Shown here: in pieces, positions 8,561 to 16,383 of the stretch
Position numbering within the stretch: position 1 is the stretch's first letter
How the letters are laid out: each line of letters starts with the position of its first letter
DNA from: an uncultured Ellagibacter sp.
Lineage (GTDB): Bacteria > Actinomycetota > Coriobacteriia > Coriobacteriales > Eggerthellaceae
Assembly: GCF_934643285.1 (NCBI RefSeq)
Contig: NZ_CAKUBT010000001.1
Coordinates: forward strand, 186,001 to 250,000
Length of the DNA: 64,000 nt
Direction: 5' to 3'
Notes under the pieces: generated by a model
The model's input: the letters and a program-made list of their open reading frames with translations, nothing else
The model's database searches: none
Told to the model about the DNA's origin: nothing
Position numbers and translations under genes: made by a program

Positions 8561-8983
8561 ATGAGCGTTTCCCAAATCAGCGTCTTCATCGAAAGCGAGC
8601 CCGGCCATCTGGTTCGCGTGCTCGATTCCTTCGTCGAGGCGGGCGTCAACGTTCGCGGCTACAGCGCTTCCGATACCGGCGATTACGGCATCGTGCGCTT
8701 CATCGTCGATGATCCCGATGCGGCGCTCGCGGTGCTTCGCGACCAGAACGCCGCCTGCGCGAAGTCCGAGGTACTCGTGCTTCGCTTGGAGGACACGCCC
8801 GGCGAGCTCGCGCGCGTTATGGGAATCATCGCCGACTGCCACATCAACGTAACGTACAGCTATTCGCTCATCAGCACGTATATCGTCCTCTCGGTGAACG
8901 ATGTCGCTGCCGCCGAGAGGATGCTCGAAAGCGAGCCCGTTGAGCTTCTGGGCCAGGAAGATCTTGCGCATCTCGTTGCGTAA
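8561..8983 (+). CDS. Tandem ACT-domain protein, copy 2
   Basis: A 140-residue protein of two ACT domains, similar in plan to the one at 3.9 kb (start QISVFIESEPGHLVRVLDSF). It lies between iorB and the second PaaK gene, with a good AGAAGGAG site before its ATG. Ligand-binding ACT proteins next to PaaK and IorAB genes are a recurring arrangement in anaerobes, as far as I know; aromatic amino acid sensing is the simplest hypothesis. No enzymatic or DNA-binding segment is visible. Confidence 0.85.
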   Translation: MSVSQISVFIESEPGHLVRVLDSFVEAGVNVRGYSASDTGDYGIVRFIVDDPDAALAVLRDQNAACAKSEVLVLRLEDTPGELARVMGIIADCHINVTYSYSLISTYIVLSVNDVAAAERMLESEPVELLGQEDLAHLVA

Positions 8984-9001
8984 CTGCTGAGGAAAGTTGT
9001 G

Positions 9002-10393
9002 ATGATAGTGAACAGTACCGCTGAAGAGATATTCGACCCCTCCGTGAAAGGCGCTGCTCTCAAGGCTGCTGCTGCGGGGAATTTCGACGTGCTTCCCATG
9101 TTCGACCGCGCCATGGAGACCTCGAGCCGCGAGCGTATCCGCGCAATCCAGCTTGAGAAGCTGATCGCGCAGGTTGCCTACACCTACGAGAACGTGGCGT
9201 GGTATCGCGACAAGATGAACGAGATGGGCGTTACGCCCGAGGATATCAAGACGCTCGAAGATATCCGCAAGCTTCCCTTCACCGATAAGAACGCGCTGCG
9301 CGAGACGTTCCCCTATGGGCTTTTCGCCCAGCCGCTCGACAAGATCGTCGAGATGCACTCGTCCTCGGGAACGACGGGCAAACCGATTGTCGTTGGCTAC
9401 ACCAAGCATGACATGGCCGTTTGGAGCGATTGCATCGCGCGTCTTGCCAGCATGGCGGGCGTCGTCCCGGGCGATCGCGTGCAGATGGCGTTCGGCTACG
9501 GCATGTTCACCGGCGGTTTCGGCCTCCATTACGGCTGCATGAAGCTTGGCTGTACGATGATTCCGGCGGGTTCGGGCAACACCGAGCGCCATATCCAGAT
9601 GATCGAGGACTACGGTACGACTGTGATCATCGCGACGCCCACCTACGCGCTCCATATTTGCGAGGTGGGGGAAAAGATGGGCTACGATTGGGAGAAGTCG
9701 ACGTTGCGCGTCGGGCTTTTCGGCGGCGAGCCCTGCCCGCCTGCGCTCAAGGCGGAAATCGAGAACCGCATGCACATCGTGTGCACCGACAACTACGGGT
9801 TGACCGAGGTCATGGGGCCGGGCGTGTCGGGCGAGTGCCTTGCTGAGCGCGATATGCAGCACATAGCCGAGGACCATTTCCTGTGGGAGGTCGTCGACCC
9901 GGTGACCGGCGAGCCCGTGCCTGAAGGCGAGATGGGCGAGCTCGTTTTGACGCCGCTCGACAAAGAAGGCATCCCTGTGCTTCGCTACCGTACGCACGAC
10001 TTGACGCGCGTCGTTACCGAGAAGTGCAGCTGCGGCCGCACGCATGCGCGTATGCAGAAGGTCCGCGCGCGCTGCGACGACATGCTCATCATCCGCGGAA
10101 CGAACGTGTTCCCGAGCCAGGTCGAGGACGTGCTCGCGGGCATCGAGGGCGTCACGCCGCATTACCTTATCGTGGTCGACAACGAGACCGGCCTTGACCG
10201 CATGACGGTCAACGTCGAGCTCAAACCCGAGGCGTTCAGCGACTCCTTCGAGGTGATGGACAACTTCCGCCAGATGGTCGCCGAAAAGCTCAAGGGCACG
10301 TTGCTTGTTGGCGTGAAGGTGAAGCTTGTCGAGCCGGGTGGCATCGAGCGCTCGACCGGCAAGACGAAGCACGTGAGGGACCTGCGCAAGTAG
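9002..10393 (+). CDS. paaK: Phenylacetate-CoA ligase family, copy 2
   Basis: A 463-residue paralogue of the ligase at 2.6 kb, with SSSGTTGKPIVVGYT, YGLTEVMGPGVSG, YRTHDLTRV and RGTNVFPSQVEDVL. It is about 25 residues longer at the N-terminus (NSTAEEIFDPSVKGAAL). Start choice is between GTG 8999 and ATG 9002; the GAGGAAAG at 8989-8996 fits the ATG better. The two ligases differ clearly in sequence, so they may act on different aryl or acyl acids or in opposite directions. A stem-loop at 10412-10439 ends the transcription unit. Confidence 0.9.
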   Translation: MIVNSTAEEIFDPSVKGAALKAAAAGNFDVLPMFDRAMETSSRERIRAIQLEKLIAQVAYTYENVAWYRDKMNEMGVTPEDIKTLEDIRKLPFTDKNALRETFPYGLFAQPLDKIVEMHSSSGTTGKPIVVGYTKHDMAVWSDCIARLASMAGVVPGDRVQMAFGYGMFTGGFGLHYGCMKLGCTMIPAGSGNTERHIQMIEDYGTTVIIATPTYALHICEVGEKMGYDWEKSTLRVGLFGGEPCPPALKAEIENRMHIVCTDNYGLTEVMGPGVSGECLAERDMQHIAEDHFLWEVVDPVTGEPVPEGEMGELVLTPLDKEGIPVLRYRTHDLTRVVTEKCSCGRTHARMQKVRARCDDMLIIRGTNVFPSQVEDVLAGIEGVTPHYLIVVDNETGLDRMTVNVELKPEAFSDSFEVMDNFRQMVAEKLKGTLLVGVKVKLVEPGGIERSTGKTKHVRDLRK

Positions 10394-10411
10394 CGCTTTT
10401 AGCCTTTCCTC

Positions 10412-10447
10412 GATGCCGGCGGCGTTTGTCGTCGGCATCGTTGTCTT
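10412..10447 (+). terminator. Terminator after the iorAB/paaK unit
   Basis: A stem of ten pairs (one G-U), GATGCCGGCG (10412-10421) with CGTCGGCATC (10430-10439), 8-nt loop, then a U-biased tail GTTGTCTT. It lies 19 bases after the second paaK stop. Confidence 0.7.
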
Positions 10448-10521
10448 AGGGCCCTGGCTTGCGCGGGGCTTGGGGTTTGTTCTGGTTGTTGCATCATGAG
10501 GGAACGAAAGGGGGTTATGCG

Positions 10522-11439
10522 GTGAGCGAGAAGGTGGTCGGGCGTTTTGCTCCGTCGCCCACGGGGCGCATGCATGCGGGCAACATTTACGCTGCGCTTG
10601 TGGCTTGGCTCGTCGCGAAGTCCCAGGGTGGCGATATCGTTCTGCGCATCGAGGATTTGGACCGCGAGCGCTCGAAGCCGAAGTATATCGACGCAGTGCA
10701 GCGCGATTTCGAGATGCTTGGCTTGACATGGGATCGCGGCCCCTTCTTTCAGCACAATAGGGACGAGGTCTACGCTGCCGCCTTCGATTCGCTCAAGGAG
10801 AGGGGCCTTATCTATCCCTGCTACTGCACGCGCGCAGATTTGCATGCGGCATCTGCCCCTCATCGTGGGGAAAAGCTCGTCTATCCGGGAACCTGCCGGT
10901 CGCTTTCCGCCAAGGAGCGCGCGGCGAAGGAGGCTTCGGGGCGAATGCCTGCCATGCGGCTGCGAACACCTGACGAGATCATTTCGTTTCATGACACCAT
11001 CCAGGGCGATTACTCCCAAAACCTTGAGCGCGATTGCGGCGACTTCCTCGTTCGCCGCTCCGACCAAGCTTTCGCCTATCAGCTCGCCGTCGTCGTCGAC
11101 GATGCCGCACAAGGGGTGAACAGCGTGGTGAGGGGCGTCGACTTGCTATGCTCGACCCCGCAGCAGATCTACCTTCAGAACCTGCTTGGCCTACCGCATC
11201 CCACCTACGGCCACATCCCACTCCTCGTCGCTGAACGAGATCGACGGCTCTCGAAGCGCGATCGCGACGCATCGCTTGATGCCCTGCTTGCGAGGTTCGG
11301 CTTCCCTGAGGCGATCATCGGACATATCGCAGGAATCACGGGCCTTGCACCCACGGCGGATCCAGCAAGTCCCGAGCAGCTTCTTTCTTGCTTCTCGCTT
11401 AAGAACCTTCATGGTAGAATCCAGATAGCCTGGATTTGA
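10522..11439 (+). CDS. gluQ: Glutamyl-Q tRNA(Asp) synthetase
   Basis: A 305-residue truncated glutamyl-tRNA synthetase paralogue that attaches glutamate to queuosine in the anticodon of tRNA-Asp. It shows the class-I HIGH-like motif (PTGRMHAGN) and a KMSKS-like RLSKRD, the Zn-binding CYC...C region near residues 110-135, and lacks the C-terminal anticodon-binding domain of GltX, which is why I call GluQ. The GTG at 10522 is preceded by AAAGGGGG; residues coded upstream are not family-like. A 7-bp inverted repeat overlaps the last codons (11418-11436). Confidence is lower for the precise substrate than for the fold. Confidence 0.85.
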   Translation: MSEKVVGRFAPSPTGRMHAGNIYAALVAWLVAKSQGGDIVLRIEDLDRERSKPKYIDAVQRDFEMLGLTWDRGPFFQHNRDEVYAAAFDSLKERGLIYPCYCTRADLHAASAPHRGEKLVYPGTCRSLSAKERAAKEASGRMPAMRLRTPDEIISFHDTIQGDYSQNLERDCGDFLVRRSDQAFAYQLAVVVDDAAQGVNSVVRGVDLLCSTPQQIYLQNLLGLPHPTYGHIPLLVAERDRRLSKRDRDASLDALLARFGFPEAIIGHIAGITGLAPTADPASPEQLLSCFSLKNLHGRIQIAWI

Positions 11440-11500
11440 TAACCTGTCCGACTAGGGGATAGGCGGCGTTCTCGTCGTCGTATGAAAGAGAGGTTTCATC

Positions 11501-11947
11501 ATGGGATACTCAAAGATTCTCGTAGGTTACGATTGCTCCGACGCTTCGAACCGCGCGCTTGCTGACGCTTATGAGCTCGTCGATCACGGCTTGGCCGAAG
11601 GTGTGGTTGTCGTCACGGTCACCGACTTGGCGAAGACGGGTGACCCGGCGTTCAATGCGGCCGCGCGCGCTGCGGGCGTTCTTCTTACCTCCATCGGCGG
11701 CGAAGAGGAAGCGCTTTCGAATTTGAAGAAGAACGTCGGTGATCGTGTCATCGGCCATGAGGGCGTCACGACGCTGCGCGTTGCGTTTGGCAAACCGCAC
11801 GAGCTGATCATCTCGATCGCGAAGGCGGAGGGCTGCGGGCTCATCGTCATGGGAAGCCGCGGCTTGGGCGCTGTCCGCTCGATGTTGGGCAGCGTTTCGA
11901 CGGCGGTCCTTCGCGAGTCGGAGATTCCCGTTCTCGTGACGAAGTAA
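11501..11947 (+). CDS. Universal stress protein (UspA family)
   Basis: A 148-residue cytoplasmic protein with the Usp fold: N-terminal KILVGYDCSDAS and the ATP-binding signature GSRGLGAVRSMLGS followed by a terminal beta strand (IPVLVT). Single-domain, ATP-binding class. It is monocistronic, with its own terminator at 11983-12025. Role in stress or energy sensing is known for the family; nothing in the context is more specific. Confidence 0.9.
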   Translation: MGYSKILVGYDCSDASNRALADAYELVDHGLAEGVVVVTVTDLAKTGDPAFNAAARAAGVLLTSIGGEEEALSNLKKNVGDRVIGHEGVTTLRVAFGKPHELIISIAKAEGCGLIVMGSRGLGAVRSMLGSVSTAVLRESEIPVLVTK

Positions 11948-11982
11948 CGCCTTCCCACGTAGCTGTTTGCGGTATGATACTC

Positions 11983-12025
11983 GCCCTGCGTTCCGATGCC
12001 AACCTTCGGGATGCAGGGCATTTTT
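11983..12025 (+). terminator. Terminator after the universal stress gene
   Basis: GCCCTGC (11983-11989) pairs with GCAGGGC (12013-12019), with further inner pairing (CCGA/TCGG), followed by ATTTTTA. It separates the + strand usp gene from the convergent menA gene. Confidence 0.75.
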
Positions 12026-12081
12026 ATGCGACGGGAATACGAGCACTCGTACGCGCTGCCGCCAATACGACAGAGGTGTTG

Positions 12082-12117
12082 ACGCTGGTGGCGGCCTCTA
12101 CGCTGGTGGCTGCCTCT
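12082..12117. repeat. Two tandem 18-bp direct repeats
   Basis: ACGCTGGTGGCGGCCTCT (12082-12099) is immediately repeated as ACGCTGGTGGCTGCCTCT (12100-12117), one mismatch. It lies in the convergent spacer between the usp terminator and the menA stop codon. It looks like a local duplication. Confidence 0.8.
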
Positions 12118-12121
12118 TCCC

Positions 12122-13075
12122 TTAGGCGATGAAGGCGATGGCGCTGCTTGCAAAGATCGCGGCGGCGTAGAACGATCCGAGCGCGATGTTCACGCTGCAG
12201 ATCTGCGCCATGGCACCGATGCGCGTTGGGGGCGCGAGGGGATTAGCCAAGAGCGCCTTCAGCAAAGGATAGGAAGCTAACAGCGCGAACACCAAGATGA
12301 TCGCACCGCGCGGGAAGAACACCGCAACAACGACTACGATCGCGGCGATCCAGCAGAAGACGAGCGCGTGGTAGAGCTTGCGAGCACGCTGCCGGCCGAG
12401 CAGCGTGGGCAGCGTGCGGCGGTTCGACTCGATGTCTTTCTCGATGTCGCAGGTGTTGTTCGTCATCATGATGAGCCCGATTCCGATGATCGTCGGAATC
12501 GACCAGACAAGCACGACGAAATCGAGATGCCCCGTGAGGACTTGGTAGCACGCGAGCGGAATGAGCCCACCCATGACGAACCCGCTTACCACTTCTCCGA
12601 TGGGAAGGTAGGAGATAGGCGTTTTGCCAGCTGAATAGGCGATGACGATCACCGCGCCGATGATTCCAAGGACAAGCGGGATCCATCCGGCGCAATAGAT
12701 GACGTAGACGCCGATCGCGAAGGCGGCGACGAGCAATCCAATTGCCAGGCGAAGCGCCGACGCGGGGTTGATATGGTTGTACACGAGCACAGCGTCGGTT
12801 ATGTCGACATTATCCTCTTCGCTGTCTGCGCCTTTGATGAAGTCGTAGTAGTCGTTGAAGGTGTTGACCGAAGCCTGCATGAGGATGCAGATGGCGAGCA
12901 GCGCGCACACCATAAGGACGTCGAGGGCGGGGGAGTGCACGACCGCGCAGCTTGTGGCGACGAGCACGGGCAGAATGGATGCGGGCCATGTGTGCGGAGC
13001 AGCAAGCTCGACAGCCATCTTCAACGTGAATCTCTCGTAGGGTTGCTGGTCTTTGCTTGAAGCTGATTCGGTCAT
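12122..13075 (-). CDS. menA: 1,4-dihydroxy-2-naphthoate polyprenyltransferase (UbiA family)
   Basis: A 317-residue integral membrane prenyltransferase with about eight or nine hydrophobic segments and the two Asp-rich motifs of the UbiA superfamily (NTFNDYYDF near residue 75, and NNTCDIEKDIE in the second half). In an anaerobe with a membrane hydrogenase, the natural role is prenylation of dihydroxynaphthoate in menaquinone synthesis. The frame extends upstream, but the ATG at 13075 begins the family-like sequence; an AAGGG lies 12 bases before it. It is divergent from the thioesterase gene. No other men genes are in the window, so MenA rather than another UbiA enzyme is likely but not proven. 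Confidence 0.8.
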   Translation of the reverse strand: MTESASSKDQQPYERFTLKMAVELAAPHTWPASILPVLVATSCAVVHSPALDVLMVCALLAICILMQASVNTFNDYYDFIKGADSEEDNVDITDAVLVYNHINPASALRLAIGLLVAAFAIGVYVIYCAGWIPLVLGIIGAVIVIAYSAGKTPISYLPIGEVVSGFVMGGLIPLACYQVLTGHLDFVVLVWSIPTIIGIGLIMMTNNTCDIEKDIESNRRTLPTLLGRQRARKLYHALVFCWIAAIVVVVAVFFPRGAIILVFALLASYPLLKALLANPLAPPTRIGAMAQICSVNIALGSFYAAAIFASSAIAFIA

Positions 13076-13167
13076 TGTCTCGTTTTGCCCTTCTTGATAT
13101 CTCAACGCGCCGCAATGCGCTACCATACTAAGAGGTATTCTACCGTTTTTTAGAAGGTGTGCTCGTT

Positions 13168-13611
13168 ATGCGTCTGAATGTGCCCATATCCGTTCGCTAC
13201 GGCGAAACCGATATGATGGGAGTCGTCTATCATGCCAACTACATCCTCTACTTTGAGGATGCTCGTGAGAAATATCTTGCTGAGCTAGGATTTCCCTATG
13301 CGGACTTGGAAGCGCGGGGACTTATCTCTCCCGTCCTCCATGTCGAGTGCGACTACGGCGAGTCCGTTCGATACGGGGACAAGGTTGTTGTGCAGCTGGC
13401 CGTCACCGCGCTCAAACCGACGAAGGTGCAGTTTCGCTACAAAGTCTTCGATGGAGAAGCGCTCGATTTCGACGTGGCGAAGCCGTTTGCGACAGGAATG
13501 AGCGAGCATTGTCTTATTCGGCGCGACGATTTCAAGCCGGTGAGCATGAAAAAGGCGGTACCGGAGCTTTACGAGCGCTATAAAGCGGCGCTTGAGCCAG
13601 ATTATCAATGA
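13168..13611 (+). CDS. YbgC/FadM-type hotdog acyl-CoA thioesterase
   Basis: About 147 residues with the 4-hydroxybenzoyl-CoA thioesterase signature YGETDMMGVVYHANYILYFE, including the catalytic Asp of the hotdog fold. It hydrolyses acyl- or aroyl-CoA thioesters. GTG at 13159 is an in-frame alternative start; AGAAGG at 13152-13157 better suits the ATG at 13168. Given menA on one side and aryl-CoA chemistry 3 kb away, both DHNA-CoA hydrolysis and aryl-CoA turnover are conceivable; the sequence alone does not choose. Confidence 0.85.
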   Translation: MRLNVPISVRYGETDMMGVVYHANYILYFEDAREKYLAELGFPYADLEARGLISPVLHVECDYGESVRYGDKVVVQLAVTALKPTKVQFRYKVFDGEALDFDVAKPFATGMSEHCLIRRDDFKPVSMKKAVPELYERYKAALEPDYQ

Positions 13612-13644
13612 GAATAACGGCAACGTTTGAAAGGGAGATTTCTC

Positions 13645-14541
13645 ATGATTGAACTCGATGATTCCAAGACACTGTTTTCGTTCGACAAGGATTTGGAGCC
13701 GGTGCTGAACGTGCCGTCGGGCGAGACGGTGCGCATTCGCACGAAGGACTGCTTCGGCAACCAGCTACAAGGCCCCGAAGATCAACTGAGCGAAATCGAC
13801 TGGGAGGCAATCAACCCCGCCACGGGCCCGATTTATGTCGAAGGCGCTGTTGCGGGTGGCACGCTGAAGGTTCATATCGACAATATCGAACTCGATGCGC
13901 AGACAAGTTCTTGCACCGGAAAAGACGAGGGTGTTTGCGGCGACCGCTTCAGTGACTGGGCGACGCATTTTTGCAAGGTCGAGGACGGCAAGGTCGTGTG
14001 GGATGAGCGCCTGAGCATCCCGCTTGCCCCGATGATTGGCGTCATCGGTGTTGCCCCCGAAGGCGAGCCGGTCAACTGCGGAACGCCGGGCAAGCACGGC
14101 GGCAACATGGACAACACCGCTATTGCCGCAGGTGCGACGCTGTATTTCCCCGTTGCCGTCGATGGTGCGCTGTTCGGTTGCGGTGACATGCATGCTGTCA
14201 TGGGCGATGGCGAGGTGAGCGTGTCGGGCGCGGAAGTTGCCGGTTATGCGACGGTGACGCTGACCGCGTTGCCCGAGCTTTCGGTCCCGAACCCCCTGAT
14301 CGAGAACGAAACGCATTTCGGCATCATCGTTTCCGCCGAATCGCTCGATAAGGCTGCCGAACTCGCGGTTCAGCAAATGGTCGACCTGCTTGCATCGCGT
14401 ACCAACGAGTCGGAAGCTGACCTGGTCATGCTGCTCTCGCTTGTGGCCGACGTACGTGTCTGCCAGATGGTCGATCCCGAGAAGACGGTTCGCTTCATGG
14501 TCCCGAAATACGTGCTCGACGCTATTGGCTTCTCCTTATAA
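13645..14541 (+). CDS. Acetamidase/formamidase family protein
   Basis: A 298-residue member of the FmdA/AmdA family: GGTLKVHIDNIEL, CGTPGKHGGNMDN and LFGCGDMHAVMGDGEVS are characteristic and contain the metal-binding and catalytic His, Asp and Cys residues. The family releases ammonia from short amides such as formamide and acetamide. ATG at 13645 has AAGGGAGA six bases upstream. It may be co-transcribed with the thioesterase 33 bases earlier. Substrate is unknown. Immediately after its stop comes a short coding remnant with a signal-peptide character. Confidence 0.88.
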   Translation: MIELDDSKTLFSFDKDLEPVLNVPSGETVRIRTKDCFGNQLQGPEDQLSEIDWEAINPATGPIYVEGAVAGGTLKVHIDNIELDAQTSSCTGKDEGVCGDRFSDWATHFCKVEDGKVVWDERLSIPLAPMIGVIGVAPEGEPVNCGTPGKHGGNMDNTAIAAGATLYFPVAVDGALFGCGDMHAVMGDGEVSVSGAEVAGYATVTLTALPELSVPNPLIENETHFGIIVSAESLDKAAELAVQQMVDLLASRTNESEADLVMLLSLVADVRVCQMVDPEKTVRFMVPKYVLDAIGFSL

Positions 14542-14544
14542 GGA

Positions 14545-14655
14545 GTGAACAAGGGTGCTTCCAAGCCCGCCGGGAAGGCCTTAAAGCCGCTGCTCGCTGC
14601 AGTCCTGGCCGTGTCGCTTTGCTCCCTCGTGCCCGCCGAGGAAGCGCAGCCATAG
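14545..14655 (+). pseudogene. Remnant of a secreted-protein gene (signal peptide only)
   Basis: A 36-codon frame from GTG reads a basic start (NKGASKPAGKALK), a hydrophobic core (PLLAAVLAVSLCSLVPA) and stops at TAG right after what would be the signal cleavage region. The core closely resembles the signal peptide of the carboxypeptidase at 4.3 kb (VLAVSLSFALMPA). Beyond the stop, the same frame reads a few residues to another stop. AAGGA abuts the start, which is too close for a normal Shine-Dalgarno. I interpret it as the 5' stump of a decayed exported protein. Confidence 0.5.
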
Positions 14656-14717
14656 TCCTCGAGCGCGCCTTCGATTGGGGAATCCTAGAGTAAGCCCAGC
14701 TTCAAGCGCAGTGATTG

Positions 14718-14762
14718 CCCCCTTCCTCTTCATCCGAACTCGAAAAGGAAGGGGGGGGGTTT
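14718..14762 (+). terminator. Stem-loop with poly-G tail
   Basis: CCCCCTTCCT (14718-14727) pairs perfectly with AGGAAGGGGG (14746-14755), followed by four further G and TTT. It probably ends transcription from the amidase gene. The rest of the spacer up to the niaR stop at 14891 shows no gene. Confidence 0.55.
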
Positions 14763-14890
14763 GCCTTCTTGAATGCATGGCTTGCGATTCGGAATGTTTA
14801 CGTAATGAAAGACCTCGCCAAAAGAATGGGGGAGCCTGTCTGGTCTGTTTAAGCGCCATGGGATACACTTTTCGGTTTTGATAGCGTGAG

Positions 14891-15502
14891 TTACTCCGGC
14901 ATCTCGTGGGGGAGCAGAGGCGCGAGGTAGCCTTTGTCAGCGAGCGCGCGCCCGATGGTCTCGAATGCCTCCTCGTCATCGGCTGCGATGAGATGGTAAT
15001 GGTAGCCTGAGGTCGCGGTGCTCAATGGGGCTGACTTGCCGCTTTCGATGTCGTTGATGAAGCGCGAGATGTCTTCCTCTGTCTCGATGGCGAGCGGGGC
15101 GCTCAGAAAACCGTAGGCGCGATGGCTGATTGAGACGTTTACAACGCGCCCGCCTGCGGAAATGATCGTTTCAAGCTCATCTCTGGTTTGCTCGGGATCA
15201 TGGCGTACCTTGAATGTGCGCTCAAGCGGTTTTTTATCGTCGGAGCATTCGGCTGCATCGGAATTCGCTTTATCTTCCTTCTCCGTCAGCTCGAGGTTTT
15301 CACGTGAGTTTTTCTCCAGCACATATCCCTGCGAGGTGCCGACAATGCTCGCCCCCGTTTCGCGTAAAAGCGCAATATCTTGCACGATGATTTGTCGGCT
15401 TACACCAAGCTGTTGGGCAAGGATTCCACCGGTCAACGGTTCGTCGCCGTTGTTCAGAAGAAGAAGCAGCGCCTCGCGACGTGTTTGCGCTTTCGATGTC
15501 AT
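14891..15502 (-). CDS. niaR: Niacin-responsive transcriptional repressor (HTH plus 3H domain)
   Basis: A 203-residue regulator: an N-terminal winged HTH (residues about 8-60, ILAQQLGVSRQIIVQDIALLRE) and a C-terminal 3H domain with its conserved histidines (VRHD, SHRAYG, GYHYH), the ligand- and metal-binding module of NiaR/YrxA. It is the last gene of nadA-nadB-nadC-niaR and overlaps nadC by four bases (ATGA). NiaR represses NAD biosynthesis when niacin is plentiful. A 34-bp palindrome before nadA is the probable operator, so the operon likely autoregulates. A charged insertion of roughly 30 residues (ENLELTEKEDKANSDAAEC) joins the two domains. Confidence 0.92.
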   Translation of the reverse strand: MTSKAQTRREALLLLLNNGDEPLTGGILAQQLGVSRQIIVQDIALLRETGASIVGTSQGYVLEKNSRENLELTEKEDKANSDAAECSDDKKPLERTFKVRHDPEQTRDELETIISAGGRVVNVSISHRAYGFLSAPLAIETEEDISRFINDIESGKSAPLSTATSGYHYHLIAADDEEAFETIGRALADKGYLAPLLPHEMPE

Positions 15503-16383
15503 GATCGCGCCTCGCTTCCGTCAGTTTCTTTGTCAAGCAAGCGCAGGTGCTTCATGGACACATCGAGGATAGGAGAGGAGTGCGTCAATGCGCCGCTTGA
15601 AACGAAATCAATTCCCAGGTCGACGATGGAGCTTACATTTGCAGCGTCGATATTGCCCGAGCATTCCGTTTGAGCTTTACCATCGATGAGTGCTATGGCG
15701 GCGGCCATGGTGTTGTGGTCCATGTTGTCGAGCATGATGATGTCCGCGGTCGCATCCACTGCTTCGCGCACCTGATCGAGCGTTTCGTATTCGACCTCGA
15801 TCTTACGCACGAATGGAGCATAGGCGCGAGCTGCTTCGATAGCTGGTCGAATACCGCCAGCTGCGGCGATGTGGTTGTCCTTGAGCATCACGCCGTCGGA
15901 GAGGTTATATCGGTGATTGTGGCCACCACCGCATCGCACAGCCTCTTTCTCGAACACGCGCATGTTCGGGGTGGTTTTGCGCGTGTCGACGAGCGTGGTC
16001 CCGCTGCCCTCAAGAAGCGCGGCAACCTTTCTCGTGTAAGTGGCGATGCCGCTCATGCGCTGAAGGTAGTTGAGTGCCACGCGTTCGCCCGACAGGAGCG
16101 TGCGAACATCACCGAATATAGTTGCTAGCTTTTGACCTGCGACGATATCGCTACCTTCTTCTGCATATCGTTCGACTTTGCTTTCGGGATCGAGAATGGC
16201 GAACGTCCGCTCGAACACGTCGAGGCCGCAGAGCACACCGTCGGCCTTCGCGATGAGGTCGACGGCGGCAGGGTGCGCTTCTGGCATGATAGCGGCAGTT
16301 GACACGTCCTCGTTGGTAATGTCCTCGGCCAAAGCGGCTCGAATGAGCGGCTCGGCGACGGTAGTCAGTGTTATGGGGTTCAT
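15499..16383 (-). CDS. nadC: Nicotinate-nucleotide pyrophosphorylase (quinolinate phosphoribosyltransferase)
   Basis: A 294-residue QPRTase that converts quinolinate and PRPP to nicotinate mononucleotide, CO2 and PPi. Family landmarks: ALAEDITNEDVST, LNYLQRMSGIAT, DTRKTTPNMRVFEKEAVRCGGGHNHR (read in parts), and LKDNHI. ATG at 16383 overlaps the nadB stop by four bases; the longer open frame upstream lies inside nadB and is not family-like. Third enzyme of the de novo NAD operon. Confidence 0.95.
   Translation of the reverse strand: MNPITLTTVAEPLIRAALAEDITNEDVSTAAIMPEAHPAAVDLIAKADGVLCGLDVFERTFAILDPESKVERYAEEGSDIVAGQKLATIFGDVRTLLSGERVALNYLQRMSGIATYTRKVAALLEGSGTTLVDTRKTTPNMRVFEKEAVRCGGGHNHRYNLSDGVMLKDNHIAAAGGIRPAIEAARAYAPFVRKIEVEYETLDQVREAVDATADIIMLDNMDHNTMAAAIALIDGKAQTECSGNIDAANVSSIVDLGIDFVSSGALTHSSPILDVSMKHLRLLDKETDGSEARS

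Noticed and set aside
7946..10729. Very long minus-strand open frame (over 900 codons) opposite iorB, ACT and paaK
   Set aside because: It is antisense to three well-supported genes; its composition (Arg/His/Ala-rich) is a GC-rich codon shadow and has no domain.
14675..14881. 68-codon + strand frame in the spacer before niaR
   Set aside because: It crosses the stem-loop and poly-G run and resembles no protein.
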